A DNA stretch of 52,310 nucleotides, taken from assembly GCA_002402175.1 (NCBI GenBank), contig NVVJ01000006.1:48885-101194 (forward strand), read 5' to 3'. A program made the position numbers and the translations under genes. Below are positions 34,214 to 44,134 of this stretch, piece after piece (the first letter of the stretch is position 1; each line of letters opens with the position of its first letter). The stretch is from SAR86 cluster bacterium. GTDB taxonomy: Bacteria; Pseudomonadota; Gammaproteobacteria; Pseudomonadales; Pseudohongiellaceae. The notes beneath the pieces were generated by a model. That model searched no databases and was not told the DNA's origin. It worked only from the letters and a program-made list of their open reading frames with translations.

Positions 34214-35734
34214 TTAGCTTTTCTCGCTTGTACCGCCAAACACTCGCATGAGTGTGTACATCATTACAAATAGAATCACAAATGCAATAGGTAACACAAA
34301 AGGCGTTTCGTAGACTCCAGCAAAACCATAGGCAATTAGTGCGACCAGGCCCGTTACTCCTGCATAAGCAGCCTGCGTAGACACATGATCCAAATGAGCG
34401 CACTCTGCCCCCACCGACGCAAGCACGGTGGTATCGGAGATGGGTGAAACATGATCTCCAAACAAGCCCCCGCTAAGCACTGCCGCAATGGTCAGATACA
34501 TTGATGCACCCAGGTCAAACCCTACAGGCACTGCAATAGACATTAAAATAGCAAAGGTTCCATAAGAAGATCCGGTTGACAGAGAAATTACTGCGCCAAG
34601 AACAAACACGATCATAGGAAAATACATTGGTGACACTGAGCCACTTATTATTGAAGCAATATAATCAGCCGTATGAATATCTGAGGTCACCGAACTTAAA
34701 GACCAGGCCAGCACAAGTACAATAGATATATACACCATTGACTCAGCACCTTTGATAAATACACCCAGAGATTCTGTATAAGAGGTGGAACGATAGCGGC
34801 GCATCATTTCCACGCAAGTCAACGAGGCACAAAGATAAGCAATTATTAATGTTGACCTTATGTGAACACCTGAAATTCCGTCGTGGGTTGCATGCCAGGT
34901 AATAAGTCCACCAACCAATAAAAGCATTACACCCAAAGGGTAGAGAAATATGCCAATGCGATCATCAACAATCTCAGCGTCTTTCGTTTCGGAATCTTTT
35001 TCAGATAGCGCTCTAACAGGCGCCATATTGTCTTCATCAACTCCAGCAATATAACGCGCCTGCATTCGCCTCATAGGGCCGTAGTCTTTTCCAATAAAAA
35101 CAATAATCGGAACAGTAGCCAGAGCCAAAAATGCATAGAACTGGAAAGGAATAACTTTTATAAGGACGGCAAAAGAGTCTTCGCTAAGTCCAATTTCGGC
35201 ATAGGACTTATCAATAAGAGACATAATGTAAGCACCCCATCCTATAAAGGGAATAAGAATGCTTATAGGCGAAGACGTCGTGTCTAGAATATAGGCCAAC
35301 TTCTCGCGGCATATCTTAAACTCATCAAACACTGATCGATATAGCGGCCCTATGATCAAACTATTCCCAGAGTCGGTAAAAAATATTCCAAGCCCAGACA
35401 GCCATACAATTATCTGCGCCCTGGAGCGACTGGTGACAATCGAAGTCATTTTTCGCGCAAATGCGCCCGCGCCGCCGGATACTTCTAATAACTTAACAAA
35501 ACCACCAATAATGAATATAACCAGGATTACCTGAATTTGAGTACCATTGACCACCTCTTTCAAAACCTGGTTTTCAATGGCATCCAGCATGGCATTGAAC
35601 GGATTGAAGTTAGCCAGAATGAGAGTACCACTCAAGATTCCACTCACTAGCGCCAGTAATACATTTTTACTGTAAAGCGCAACGGCAATGGTTAGCAACG
35701 GCGGAACAAGTGACAAAATACCGTAATCATCCAT
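34214..35734 (-). CDS. NhaC-family Na+/H+ antiporter-like protein
   Basis: A 506-residue polytopic membrane protein with about twelve helices of the NhaC/ion-transporter superfamily. Landmarks are GILSLVPPLLTIAVALYSKN at the start, FFTDSGNSLIIGPLYRSVFD, DTTSSPISILIPFIGWGAYI with the characteristic polar P-I helices, SLSTGSSYGTFAILMSIAVP and GGLFGDHVSPISDTTVLASV. NhaC proteins exchange Na+ and H+ or amino-acid-linked ions. Neighbours DadA-like oxidase and GST lie upstream on the same strand, so an amine/amino-acid linked role is possible. Confidence 0.85.
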   Translation of the reverse strand: MDDYGILSLVPPLLTIAVALYSKNVLLALVSGILSGTLILANFNPFNAMLDAIENQVLKEVVNGTQIQVILVIFIIGGFVKLLEVSGGAGAFARKMTSIVTSRSRAQIIVWLSGLGIFFTDSGNSLIIGPLYRSVFDEFKICREKLAYILDTTSSPISILIPFIGWGAYIMSLIDKSYAEIGLSEDSFAVLIKVIPFQFYAFLALATVPIIVFIGKDYGPMRRMQARYIAGVDEDNMAPVRALSEKDSETKDAEIVDDRIGIFLYPLGVMLLLVGGLITWHATHDGISGVHIRSTLIIAYLCASLTCVEMMRRYRSTSYTESLGVFIKGAESMVYISIVLVLAWSLSSVTSDIHTADYIASIISGSVSPMYFPMIVFVLGAVISLSTGSSYGTFAILMSIAVPVGFDLGASMYLTIAAVLSGGLFGDHVSPISDTTVLASVGAECAHLDHVSTQAAYAGVTGLVALIAYGFAGVYETPFVLPIAFVILFVMMYTLMRVFGGTSEKS

Positions 35735-35801
35735 TTTTTTAGCTCTTTATTATTAGGTTGATGCCTATGTGTTGTAACACTATATTACATGAAAAAACGC
35801 G

Positions 35802-37040
35802 TTAGAAGCGGTCTGGCCTATAGGGCGCCATATTAACTATGGGGTTTCTGCCCGCAATCATATCGGAGACAATCCTTCCCGTAACGGCCCCCATAGTCAT
35901 CCCTAAATGTTGATGGCCAAAAGCATAGAGCACATTCTTACTAGTACTTGAGAAGCCCAACACAGGAAGTGAATCCGGTAGCGATGGACGAAAACCCATC
36001 CATACCGACTGTTCTTCAACATCAAGCATTGGCAGCATCCTTTTTGCCATGGGCAGCAAACTACGCACACGAGAGTAATCTGGCGCGGCATCTAGCCCTG
36101 CGAACTCAACCTGGCTACTCAACCTCATCCCGGTCTCCATGGGAGACAGGACAAAAGATGACTCGCCATTCACTACTGGAGCGTTAAGCAAACCTCGGGT
36201 TGATTCCGGCAGCACCAGATGATACCCCCGTTCTGTGTCGAGTGGTATATTATCCCCTAATTGCTTCGCAAGAGAACGAGACCACGCACCTGCGGCAACA
36301 ACAACTTTGTCCGCTGTTAAGGTGCCTGCAGAACCTAGCAAAGTAACTTCGCTGGCAGTTGTTTGAATACTCTCCACACCAAATTGTTTGTACGCTCCAC
36401 CACGGGCAAGCAATACATCCACCATTGCCTGAACTAATTTCTGGGGATTTACAATTCGCAAGCAATCTTTCTGGTAATAGCCGTAGTTGAAAATCGGCGC
36501 CAGGTTTGGTTCCAGATCATGAATTTCGGCTCGGCCCAATACGTCGAATTTTGTGCCTGTATCAATCATGAGCTTTCTGGCTTTGTGAGTAGCAGAAAAA
36601 CTTGCTTCGCGCTCATAAACCTTAAGCCATCCAGCTTCTTCAATGAATGAAGTCAGTGTTGTTTTATCAATAAGCTGAAGCCAGCTTTCAACAGCGTGTT
36701 GAGTTAATGCGCGTAGATGAATCGCATTTTTGCTAGCAGCAGCCGAACGACTTTGCCAAACAAAGCGCATTAACCAGGGCAGAATTTTGTAAAAGTAAGC
36801 AGGACGAATTGACAGCGGAGACAGTGGCTGAAAACACATGCGCATAACATCAAAAATAATTCCTGGCATAGCCGTTGGCACACAGGAACCATTCACTATT
36901 GCTCCGGCATTGCCAAATGACGCACCAGCACAAGGTTCTGCACGATCTACCAGAGTGACCTCATGCCCGTCTGCCTGCAAAGCCATTGCAGACGCCGCGC
37001 CGATCACTCCCGCACCAACTACAATTATTTTCTTGGCCAT
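35802..37040 (-). CDS. DadA-like D-amino-acid dehydrogenase/FAD oxidoreductase
   Basis: A 412-residue FAD-dependent oxidoreductase of the DAO family. It opens with KIIVVGAGVIGAASAMALQA (GxGxxG) and shows CAGASFGNAGAIVNGSC, VVAAGAWSRSLAKQLGDNIP, TERGYHLVLPES and a C-terminal FGHQHLGMTMGAVTGRIVSD. The pattern is close to DadA, which oxidises D-amino acids and feeds the quinone pool. Substrate specificity is not proved. It lies 67 bp upstream of the NhaC gene and 27 bp after the GST gene, so the three may form one transcript. Confidence 0.83.
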   Translation of the reverse strand: MAKKIIVVGAGVIGAASAMALQADGHEVTLVDRAEPCAGASFGNAGAIVNGSCVPTAMPGIIFDVMRMCFQPLSPLSIRPAYFYKILPWLMRFVWQSRSAAASKNAIHLRALTQHAVESWLQLIDKTTLTSFIEEAGWLKVYEREASFSATHKARKLMIDTGTKFDVLGRAEIHDLEPNLAPIFNYGYYQKDCLRIVNPQKLVQAMVDVLLARGGAYKQFGVESIQTTASEVTLLGSAGTLTADKVVVAAGAWSRSLAKQLGDNIPLDTERGYHLVLPESTRGLLNAPVVNGESSFVLSPMETGMRLSSQVEFAGLDAAPDYSRVRSLLPMAKRMLPMLDVEEQSVWMGFRPSLPDSLPVLGFSSTSKNVLYAFGHQHLGMTMGAVTGRIVSDMIAGRNPIVNMAPYRPDRF

Positions 37041-37067
37041 GGCGTCAACCCGAAGAACCCATGATGC

Positions 37068-37679
37068 TTAGCTGCCTTTTTCCATTGCACGTATAAAGGC
37101 AGGCCGTGCCATCAAACTTGCTAGATATCTTTTGCAGTTTGGTTTGTAATGAGCATCCAGCCCTAAAGACACACCTAGAAACAATGCAAAACCAACAGTG
37201 ATATCGGCTATGGTGAAACGATCAGCACAAAGGAACTGCTCACCCTCAAGTGCCGCTTCTACCGAACGAAGTCTCGACATAAACCATTTACTGTAGTCTT
37301 CTACTACCTGTGGAATTCTTCGTTCTTCCGGCTCAAGTTGAGAGTATCGAAGCACCAGTGTTTGCGGAAAAGTCAGAGTTGCATCACTTCGATACAACCA
37401 ATTTAAATATTCACCGTAGGCTGGCTCATCAACCGCAACACCTATTGTGTGCGGACCGTATTTGTCTACTAAATAGTGGCAAATCCCTGATGACTCCGTC
37501 ATGGTTAGATTTCCGTCTATGAAAGTAGGAACCGTGCCAATAGGATTAATATCCAAATAGCCTTCGTATTCAAATCGCGGAGGAAAAGGCATTGTGACAA
37601 GCTCGTAATCAAGCTCCATTTCCTCCAATGCCCACAGAGGTCTGAGCGATCGAGAATTTGGACAATGGTATAATTTCAT
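37068..37679 (-). CDS. Glutathione S-transferase
   Basis: A 203-residue GST-fold protein. The N-terminal thioredoxin-like domain shows KLYHCPNSRSLRPLWALEEM with a Ser-rich glutathione site, then GTVPTFIDGNLTMTESSGIC with the cis-Pro and E-S glutathione contact. The helical C-terminal domain has FTIADITVGFALFLG, the N-capping motif. Probably conjugates or isomerises a small electrophile. It sits between the paralogue-B gene upstream and the DadA-like gene on the same strand. Confidence 0.88.
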   Translation of the reverse strand: MKLYHCPNSRSLRPLWALEEMELDYELVTMPFPPRFEYEGYLDINPIGTVPTFIDGNLTMTESSGICHYLVDKYGPHTIGVAVDEPAYGEYLNWLYRSDATLTFPQTLVLRYSQLEPEERRIPQVVEDYSKWFMSRLRSVEAALEGEQFLCADRFTIADITVGFALFLGVSLGLDAHYKPNCKRYLASLMARPAFIRAMEKGS

Positions 37680-37695
37680 AATCTTATTCCCGCAA

Positions 37696-38724
37696 TTAAT
37701 TGGTCTCGTTAGCTTCTTCCATTCGACCAGCCTGGAGAATTCCTTTCATCGCGTAATTACCCGGATGACAGGCGTATTCAAAAATCTGATCCTCAACTTT
37801 AGTCATTGATGATATAGCGACTATTTTATCGGTAAAGGTTGTTGGATCGTCTATGGTAAATTCATAATCCATGGTGCCAACGGTGGTTAGTGTAAAGCGC
37901 TCGGTAAGCACTCTATCTTTAGCCGTGCCATAGGCAATGCTGCGCAAACTAAGGCTACCTAACGCCGTGGTAAAATTACGCGTCTCAACAACCAGAGTAT
38001 TACCTTCAATATAGCCCCGAGAGTCCCCTGACCATTGACGAACATCATCGCTGATGTAGGGCTTGTTACTCAGATTCACTATTCGCGCATCCCAACCCAT
38101 TTCCACCAGCAGCACAATATGATCAGCATTTTGAAATATCTGAATGTGATTGTTATAACCACCACTTAGCAAAGGCGGCCCCGAAACAAATACCAGGCAA
38201 CGCTCAGAAAGACCTCTATCTTCGGGCCCATCACGCCCAATGCCACCGTGGGTATAGCGCACGGGCCGAGTTTCATTAAAATCGAAATCGCTGGTTTGGT
38301 CGCCACCCAGCTGCACAGTGACTCCATCTTGCACGGGAGGGATTCTGCCATTGGCAGGGTGGATGATAAGAGATGTTCTGGTGTTTGCCTCCAACACAGT
38401 TCTGTCATTCCAGTAGCCGTTGTAAGCTCCTATGACACCTATTGTACTTGGACGCCTGGGCGCTCTTGACGTTGAAGTTGTACTGCGTCGGCGCGGAGCC
38501 GATCTATCAAAATCTCTAAGAAATTCAACATCTCCATACCTTTCCGGGCGCTCAAAGGGCGTTCGTGAGGAAAAATTCCAAACTCCCGTGAAATCAGGAA
38601 CTCCGTGCTCGGTAAGTGAAGGCTGGTAATTCTGCGCCAGAGCCAGGCTAATCGACGATACTGCTACTAACAATGCAGCAAAACGAACAAGCAGGCGTAA
38701 AAATTGTGTAATCGCATTGATCAA
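37696..38724 (-). CDS. Secreted protein of unknown function, paralogue B
   Basis: A 342-residue exported protein with the same conserved segments as paralogue A at 28.7 kb: GVPDFTGVWNFSSRTPFERP, GGIGRDGPEDRGLSERC, IQIFQNADHIVLLVEMGWDA, SGDSRGYIEGNTLVVETRNF, DYEFTIDDPTTFTDK and FEYACHPGNYAM. An Arg/Ser/Thr-rich insertion (RSAPRRRSTTSTSRAPRRPS) near residues 73-92 is absent from A. The N-terminal hydrophobic signal ends SISLALAQN. Function unknown. It precedes the GST gene by 16 bp on the same strand. Confidence 0.78.
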   Translation of the reverse strand: MINAITQFLRLLVRFAALLVAVSSISLALAQNYQPSLTEHGVPDFTGVWNFSSRTPFERPERYGDVEFLRDFDRSAPRRRSTTSTSRAPRRPSTIGVIGAYNGYWNDRTVLEANTRTSLIIHPANGRIPPVQDGVTVQLGGDQTSDFDFNETRPVRYTHGGIGRDGPEDRGLSERCLVFVSGPPLLSGGYNNHIQIFQNADHIVLLVEMGWDARIVNLSNKPYISDDVRQWSGDSRGYIEGNTLVVETRNFTTALGSLSLRSIAYGTAKDRVLTERFTLTTVGTMDYEFTIDDPTTFTDKIVAISSMTKVEDQIFEYACHPGNYAMKGILQAGRMEEANETN

Positions 38725-38893
38725 TTTATATTCCTCTTAACTCTTAACCCGCATAACAGTACTTTCAATCTACTCGCCTTCTTTTAACTATCAGTTCAGA
38801 GTAAAATCCGCACTATCTGCAACATCATACAATTTATAATTGTTAAACAATCGACCAAGTTTCGGCGAGCCCGAAAGAGACAAGAGTAGCATC

Positions 38894-40684
38894 ATGCCCG
38901 AGTATAAAGCACCACTAAGAGACATGCAGTTTGCCTTCTACGAAGTACTGCAAGCTGAACAACATTACCAACGAATAGGAGCCGAAGACGCCAGCCGCGA
39001 CATGGTAGATGCCATTCTCGGCGAGGGCAGCAAATTTGCCGAAGAGGTGTTGTCGCCTTTAAACCGAGTCGGTGATGAACAGGGCTGTAAATTTGAAGAC
39101 GGCCAGGTAACTACTCCTGCTGGGTTTAAGCAGGCCTATAAACAGTTCGTAGAAGGTGGCTGGCCAAGTCTTGCAGGTGAAACGGAGTACGGAGGTCAGG
39201 GTTTACCAGAATCATTGGCTACTGTGCTCAATGAAATGGTGAGTACGGCTAACTGGTCCTGGGGCATGTATCCCGGCCTCAGTCACGGCGCCAAACTGAC
39301 TCTCTCAAAATACGGCAGCGAAGAACAAAAGCAAACGTACCTGAGCAAACTTACCAGTGGCGAATGGACAGGCACAATGTGTTTGACCGAGGCGCAATGC
39401 GGCACTGATCTTGGACTGCTCAAAACCAAAGCAGAACCGAATGCTGACGGCAGTTTTCGAATATCTGGCAGCAAGATTTTTATCTCTGCCGGCGACCATG
39501 ATATGACTGAAAATATTGTGCACATCGTGCTGGCAAGATTGCCAGATGCGCCGGGTGGCACCAGGGGAATCTCTCTGTTTATTGTGCCAAAAATGAGTGT
39601 AGAGGATGGCTCTACAAATAATGTTAGCTGTGGCTCTATTGAGCACAAGATGGGAATTCACGGCAATGCAACAGCCGTCTTAAACTTCGATGAAGCGACA
39701 GGCTACTTGATAGGCCCTGAAAATGGCGGTCTGAAATGCATGTTCACCTTTATGAATTTCGCCAGATTAGGAACAGCCATGCAGGGAGTAGCTTCGGCCG
39801 AGCTGTCTTTTCAGGGCGCTTTGGCATACGCCCAGGACAGACTCGCTATGCGTTCTTTGGCTGGCCCCAAATTTCCCGAAAAACCAGCAGACCCTATTAT
39901 TGTGCATCCCGACGTACGTCGCATGCTACTCACTCAAAAATGTATTGCCGAGGGTGGTCGTGTATTTATTTATTTCTGCGCCATGCAGGGGGATATCTTG
40001 CATAGCCAGGCGAGCGAGGAAGAAAAAGCCGAAGCTGAAGCACTGATGAATGTATTAACTCCTATCGCAAAAGCGTTTTTAACAGAAACCGGATATGAAG
40101 CGGCCAACTATGGAATGCAAATATTTGGCGGCCACGGCTACATTGCTGAATGGGGCATGGAACAGATAGTCCGTGACGCTCGTATATCGATGCTCTACGA
40201 AGGCACTACCGGCATTCAGGCACTGGATTTGCTTGGAAGAAAAGTGCTATCCAATCGCGGCGAGTCTCTACGATTTGTGACGCGTATTATGCATCGCTTT
40301 TGTCGCGACAATGAAACCAAAGGAATGCAGGAATTTATTAAACCATTGCGAAAGCTGTATAAAGAATGGGGCGGCTTCACTACTAAGTTAGGCCTCAAGG
40401 CCATGCGCAAACCAGAAGAAGTGGGAGGTGCATCGGTGGATTACCTGATGTACTCAGGCTATGTGACTCTGGCTTATTTTTGGGCGGCGATTGCAAATAC
40501 TGCCATGTTGGCACTTCAAGACAACACGATAAGTAAGCAGGAAAAAGCCTATTATGAAAGCAAGATAAAAACCGCTCGTTTTTACTACAAACGGATTTTA
40601 CCTCGCACTAGAAGCCACAAAGAAATCATGTTTTCCGGCGTCAAAAACCTTATGGATTTAGACGCAGATCATTTTAGAATGTAA
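38894..40684 (+). CDS. Acyl-CoA dehydrogenase (FadE-like, long form)
   Basis: A 596-residue acyl-CoA dehydrogenase starting MPEYKAPLRDMQFAFYEVLQ, the usual N terminus of this long class. The core shows the MCLTEAQCGTDLGLLKT FAD/substrate stretch and the catalytic-base region DARISMLYEGTTGIQALDLL with Glu in YEGT. A C-terminal helical extension reaches beyond the standard 380-residue family. It oxidises acyl-CoA with electrons to ETF, probably for medium- to long-chain or unusual acids. Longer in-frame TTG starts upstream are less likely. Its end overlaps the convergent porin gene by 11 bp. Confidence 0.9.
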   Translation: MPEYKAPLRDMQFAFYEVLQAEQHYQRIGAEDASRDMVDAILGEGSKFAEEVLSPLNRVGDEQGCKFEDGQVTTPAGFKQAYKQFVEGGWPSLAGETEYGGQGLPESLATVLNEMVSTANWSWGMYPGLSHGAKLTLSKYGSEEQKQTYLSKLTSGEWTGTMCLTEAQCGTDLGLLKTKAEPNADGSFRISGSKIFISAGDHDMTENIVHIVLARLPDAPGGTRGISLFIVPKMSVEDGSTNNVSCGSIEHKMGIHGNATAVLNFDEATGYLIGPENGGLKCMFTFMNFARLGTAMQGVASAELSFQGALAYAQDRLAMRSLAGPKFPEKPADPIIVHPDVRRMLLTQKCIAEGGRVFIYFCAMQGDILHSQASEEEKAEAEALMNVLTPIAKAFLTETGYEAANYGMQIFGGHGYIAEWGMEQIVRDARISMLYEGTTGIQALDLLGRKVLSNRGESLRFVTRIMHRFCRDNETKGMQEFIKPLRKLYKEWGGFTTKLGLKAMRKPEEVGGASVDYLMYSGYVTLAYFWAAIANTAMLALQDNTISKQEKAYYESKIKTARFYYKRILPRTRSHKEIMFSGVKNLMDLDADHFRM

Positions 40685-41771
40685 AACGTACTCTTGCCTG
40701 AAAGGCATTTGGATCGTCATTGCCAGCCACATTATCGGAATCAGCCATAATGTAATTCAGGGTAAAACGCAGATCACGAGTCATATAGTAATTAACACCA
40801 AGGGTAATGATATCCGCTTCGCCACCGGCGATATCTTTATCGGTTAGATCCAAGGTACTAAACCTGGCACCGATTTCCCAAGCACCCGAGGAAGATGATG
40901 GTGTAAGCGTACCGAAGCTTGCATTGGTATTACTGTAGGGGCGACTGTCGTTTGTCAGAAAATAACTTACATACGCATAGTATCCATCAAAGCTTAAATC
41001 TGGCCCAATTTTTCGCTCAATGTCTTGTCTAATGTATTCAGTTTGAGCAGAAAAACGACCATTCACAAACACAGCCTCTAAACCAATCTTGCTGAAGGTG
41101 TCGATATTGGCAATTTTTCCAGTATCGATAATTCGATGACCATCTTCATGGGATTCAGGTCTGGCACGTCGACGAATAGTGTCGTCGTCATCCTCTTCCT
41201 TGGCCAGATTCAAACCAAGATGCAGTAACTGACCATCAGCCATTTGTGGTCGGTAAATAAAACGCCCTGCTACTCCTTTGCCTCGCGCCAGGTTATTGCC
41301 TTCGTGACCATAGGCCGAAGCTGCCAAGCTGTATCTGTCGCTCCAGGTTTGATATCCAACACCCACACGCCTAGCGGTAAGCAGTGCGTCTGGCAAAGCG
41401 CGCTCGGTGAATGTCATATTATTAGAGCTAGTCAATTCTTCGAGGTTTGGAAACTGTTTAAAATTACCAATAGTGATAAGGGTATTTTCAAAGCCGTTAT
41501 AACGTATGTAACCATCTTTCAGTTCCGCATCTTTTGGAGCGAAATCGTATTGCACTTTGTAATCCCAGTTTTCGCTAAGATCACCGCGTATAAACAATCT
41601 GCCACGTCGAAATTCTCCACCACTATCATAGTCAAACCCATCATTAGAGAATTCGGTGGCGTCCATCTGGATTCGGCCACCAATCTCGATGTTTGGCGTA
41701 TCCTGCCCATAAGCGGACCCAATCAATAACAGTGAAACATTGAGAGCCATTAATTTCTTCGTTAACTGCAT
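40674..41771 (-). CDS. OprO/OprP-like phosphate-selective porin family protein
   Basis: A 365-residue outer-membrane barrel with signal peptide (MQLTKKLMALNVSLLLIGSA, then YGQ). The family pattern is clear: IEIGGRIQMDATEF, GEFRRGRLFIRGDLSENWDY and KVQYDFAPKDAELKDGYIRY. Further matches are the EELTSSNNMTFTERALP loop, GVNYYMTRDLRFTLNYIMAD and a C-terminal phenylalanine (RVRFTF). Such porins pass phosphate, pyrophosphate or other anions, but specificity varies. GGAGAAATTTTA precedes the chosen ATG. It converges with the acyl-CoA dehydrogenase gene, overlapping by 11 bp. Confidence 0.87.
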   Translation of the reverse strand: MQLTKKLMALNVSLLLIGSAYGQDTPNIEIGGRIQMDATEFSNDGFDYDSGGEFRRGRLFIRGDLSENWDYKVQYDFAPKDAELKDGYIRYNGFENTLITIGNFKQFPNLEELTSSNNMTFTERALPDALLTARRVGVGYQTWSDRYSLAASAYGHEGNNLARGKGVAGRFIYRPQMADGQLLHLGLNLAKEEDDDDTIRRRARPESHEDGHRIIDTGKIANIDTFSKIGLEAVFVNGRFSAQTEYIRQDIERKIGPDLSFDGYYAYVSYFLTNDSRPYSNTNASFGTLTPSSSSGAWEIGARFSTLDLTDKDIAGGEADIITLGVNYYMTRDLRFTLNYIMADSDNVAGNDDPNAFQARVRFTF

Positions 41772-42087
41772 TAAAATTTCTCCAAATAAGTGCTGGAAGC
41801 ACAGCAAATGTATTAGGGCACTATATCGGCCAAATATTACATAATAGTGACAATAAGACAGCTTTGTGAAAAAACTGAAATATTACAAGACGAGCCGAAT
41901 GATCTCATAGTTCCCAGTTGTGTTCACTCTCGCGTATCAGGCGATACACGATAGACACATACCAGCCATCAATCTATTCCCTTTAGCCAAGTTGTTCCAT
42001 TATACTGATTGCCGTTATCTAATTATCTAAAAATACAATTTACTGAAATTAACTAAAATTAACTAAAATAATAATCACCTAAAAATC
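41772..42087. other. Intergenic region between divergent porin and DUF2058 genes
   Basis: This 316-bp AT-rich stretch should carry both promoters. Near its right end are adjacent copies of AAATTAACTA (about 42047-42069) just ahead of the DUF2058 gene. No terminator or other gene is seen, and the repeat role is unknown. Confidence 0.45.
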
Positions 42088-42654
42088 ATGCCTACTTCAT
42101 TACAAGATCAACTCAAAAAATCTGGACTGGTTGATAACAAGAAAGCCAAAAAACTCAGCAGAGCCAAGCATAAAGAAGAAAAACATGCTCGCAAAGGCAA
42201 GAAAAGCAGCGTGGACCCACGGAAAGTTGAACTGGAAAGAGTAAAATCTGAAAAGATCGCAAGAGACAAACAGTTAAATCAGGAAAAAAATGCAAAAGCA
42301 GAACTTAAGGCATTAAGTGCTCAAATTAAACAGCTGATTGAAATGAACATTATTGCTAAGGACGGCGAGCAGAAATTCAGCTTTTCAGATGCCAACAAGA
42401 TCAAGCATATATGGGTCAGCCAGGCACAGATTGAACGGCTCAGCCACGGCACTATTGCCATAGTCACCATAGCTGCCACAGACAACCTGGAATCTAAACA
42501 TGATAAACAACATGTATTGGTGCCCATGGGCGTTGCCGAAAAAATCGCGCTCAGAGATGAGAGCGCTGTAATATTTAAAGCAGAAAAAACAAAGGCCAAT
42601 GATGAAGACGACCCCTACGCGGCCTTCCAGATTCCAGATGATTTAACGTGGTAG
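42088..42654 (+). CDS. DUF2058 (YaiL-type) protein
   Basis: A 188-residue basic protein matching DUF2058: TSLQDQLKKSGLVDNKKAKK, then a long lysine-rich helical middle, then KFSFSDANKIKHIWVSQAQI and a C-terminal YAAFQIPDDLTW. The family is common in gammaproteobacteria and has no well-established function; the highly charged N-terminal half is coiled-coil-like and may bind nucleic acid. The gabD-like gene begins 20 bp after it on the same strand. Confidence 0.86.
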   Translation: MPTSLQDQLKKSGLVDNKKAKKLSRAKHKEEKHARKGKKSSVDPRKVELERVKSEKIARDKQLNQEKNAKAELKALSAQIKQLIEMNIIAKDGEQKFSFSDANKIKHIWVSQAQIERLSHGTIAIVTIAATDNLESKHDKQHVLVPMGVAEKIALRDESAVIFKAEKTKANDEDDPYAAFQIPDDLTW

Positions 42655-42673
42655 ACAATTAGGCCTTTCAGAT

Positions 42674-44134
42674 ATGTTGAATTTACAAGACCCGACACTG
42701 TTCAGAACAGAAAACTATATTGATGGAAAATGGATTGCGGGTTCAGCTGGCCATATAATCGTCACAAACCCCGCAAATGGCGATGTAATTGCCAAAACTA
42801 CAAACAGCAACGCTGCTGATGCAACAGTTGCCGTAGAAGCGGCCGCCGTCGCATTCAAAAGCTGGAGCAGAACACCCGCAAAAGAGCGCGCTAAAGTAAT
42901 GCGCAAGTGGTATGAACTGATTCTCGAAAATACCGAAGACCTCGCTCGCTTAATGACAACTGAGCAAGGCAAACCGCTGACGGAAGCAATTGGCGAAGTA
43001 AACTACGGCGCGGCGTTTATCGAGTTCTACGCCGAAGAATGCAAACGCGTGATGGGAGCTACTATTCCTACTGTAGCCAATGATCGCCGACTGCAAACCT
43101 ACAAACAGGCTATAGGAGTGGTGGGCTGTATAACACCATGGAATTTCCCCAACGCCATGATTACCCGCAAAGCTGCACCTGCTATCGCCGCCGGCTGCAC
43201 CGTTGTTATTAAGCCCGACGCCGGCACTCCTTTATCTGCACTGGCTCTGTGCGAACTTGCCGAGCGTGCCGGCATTCCTGCGGGCGTGCTCAATGTGGTA
43301 ATAAGCAGCCATAGCCAGGCAATAGGAGAAGTGCTTACCCAACATAAGAAAATTTCCAAGTTCACATTTACCGGCTCAACCGCCGTTGGAAAAATTCTAA
43401 TGGCGCAATGTGCCAGCACGGTTAAGAAAATTTCACTGGAGCTCGGCGGTAATGCGCCTTACATCGTATTCGACGATGCCGACATCGGCGAAGCCGTCAC
43501 TCACTGCGTGGCAACAAAATTTCGTAACTGTGGCCAGACCTGTGTTTGCACAAATCGAATTTTTGTACAGTCATCTATTGCTGAAGAATTTACTAAGCGA
43601 TTGAAAGAGGCGATTGCCGAATTAAAAGTTGCTGACGGATTTACCGATGGCGCCATGATAGGACCTCTTATTAATAGCGCTGCAGTAGAAAAAATTGATG
43701 GCCTTATAGCCGACGCCACGCAAAAAGGCGCTGAAGTACTATTGGGCGGAGGCCGACACGAGTTAGGCCAAGGGTTTTACCAACCAACGCTGCTTGCAAA
43801 TATTTCTCAGGACATGAGAATCGCTAACGAAGAAATATTCGGTCCGGTTGCGGCAATACAAACGTTCGAAACAGAATCAGAAGTTATCGAGCGAGCCAAT
43901 GATACTGTGTACGGATTGGCCGCCTATTTTTTTACTCGAGACATAGGTCGGGTCATGCGAGTATCAGAAGAGCTTGAATACGGAATCGTGTGCTCCAACT
44001 CAGGCGTATTTTCAACCGAGGTAGCTCCTTTCGGAGGCTGGAAGCAATCAGGTATAGGATCCGAAGGAGGCCAGGAAGGGATTGCCGATTTCTATGAAAC
44101 CAAGTTTCATTCTATGGGCGGTATTGATTCGTAA
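42674..44134 (+). CDS. gabD: NAD(P)-dependent succinate-semialdehyde dehydrogenase
   Basis: A 486-residue aldehyde dehydrogenase closest in pattern to GabD. It has N-terminal ENYIDGKWIAG, the coenzyme region TPWNFPNAMITRKAAPAIAA, FTGSTAVGKILMAQ, the catalytic Glu in ISLELGGNAP and the catalytic Cys in FRNCGQTCVCTNRI. EEIFGPVAAIQTF and SNSGVFSTEVAPFGGWKQSG near the end are SSADH-like. It converts succinate semialdehyde to succinate in the cytosol. GABA-transaminase genes are not nearby. The large repeat region follows directly. Confidence 0.88.
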   Translation: MLNLQDPTLFRTENYIDGKWIAGSAGHIIVTNPANGDVIAKTTNSNAADATVAVEAAAVAFKSWSRTPAKERAKVMRKWYELILENTEDLARLMTTEQGKPLTEAIGEVNYGAAFIEFYAEECKRVMGATIPTVANDRRLQTYKQAIGVVGCITPWNFPNAMITRKAAPAIAAGCTVVIKPDAGTPLSALALCELAERAGIPAGVLNVVISSHSQAIGEVLTQHKKISKFTFTGSTAVGKILMAQCASTVKKISLELGGNAPYIVFDDADIGEAVTHCVATKFRNCGQTCVCTNRIFVQSSIAEEFTKRLKEAIAELKVADGFTDGAMIGPLINSAAVEKIDGLIADATQKGAEVLLGGGRHELGQGFYQPTLLANISQDMRIANEEIFGPVAAIQTFETESEVIERANDTVYGLAAYFFTRDIGRVMRVSEELEYGIVCSNSGVFSTEVAPFGGWKQSGIGSEGGQEGIADFYETKFHSMGGIDS

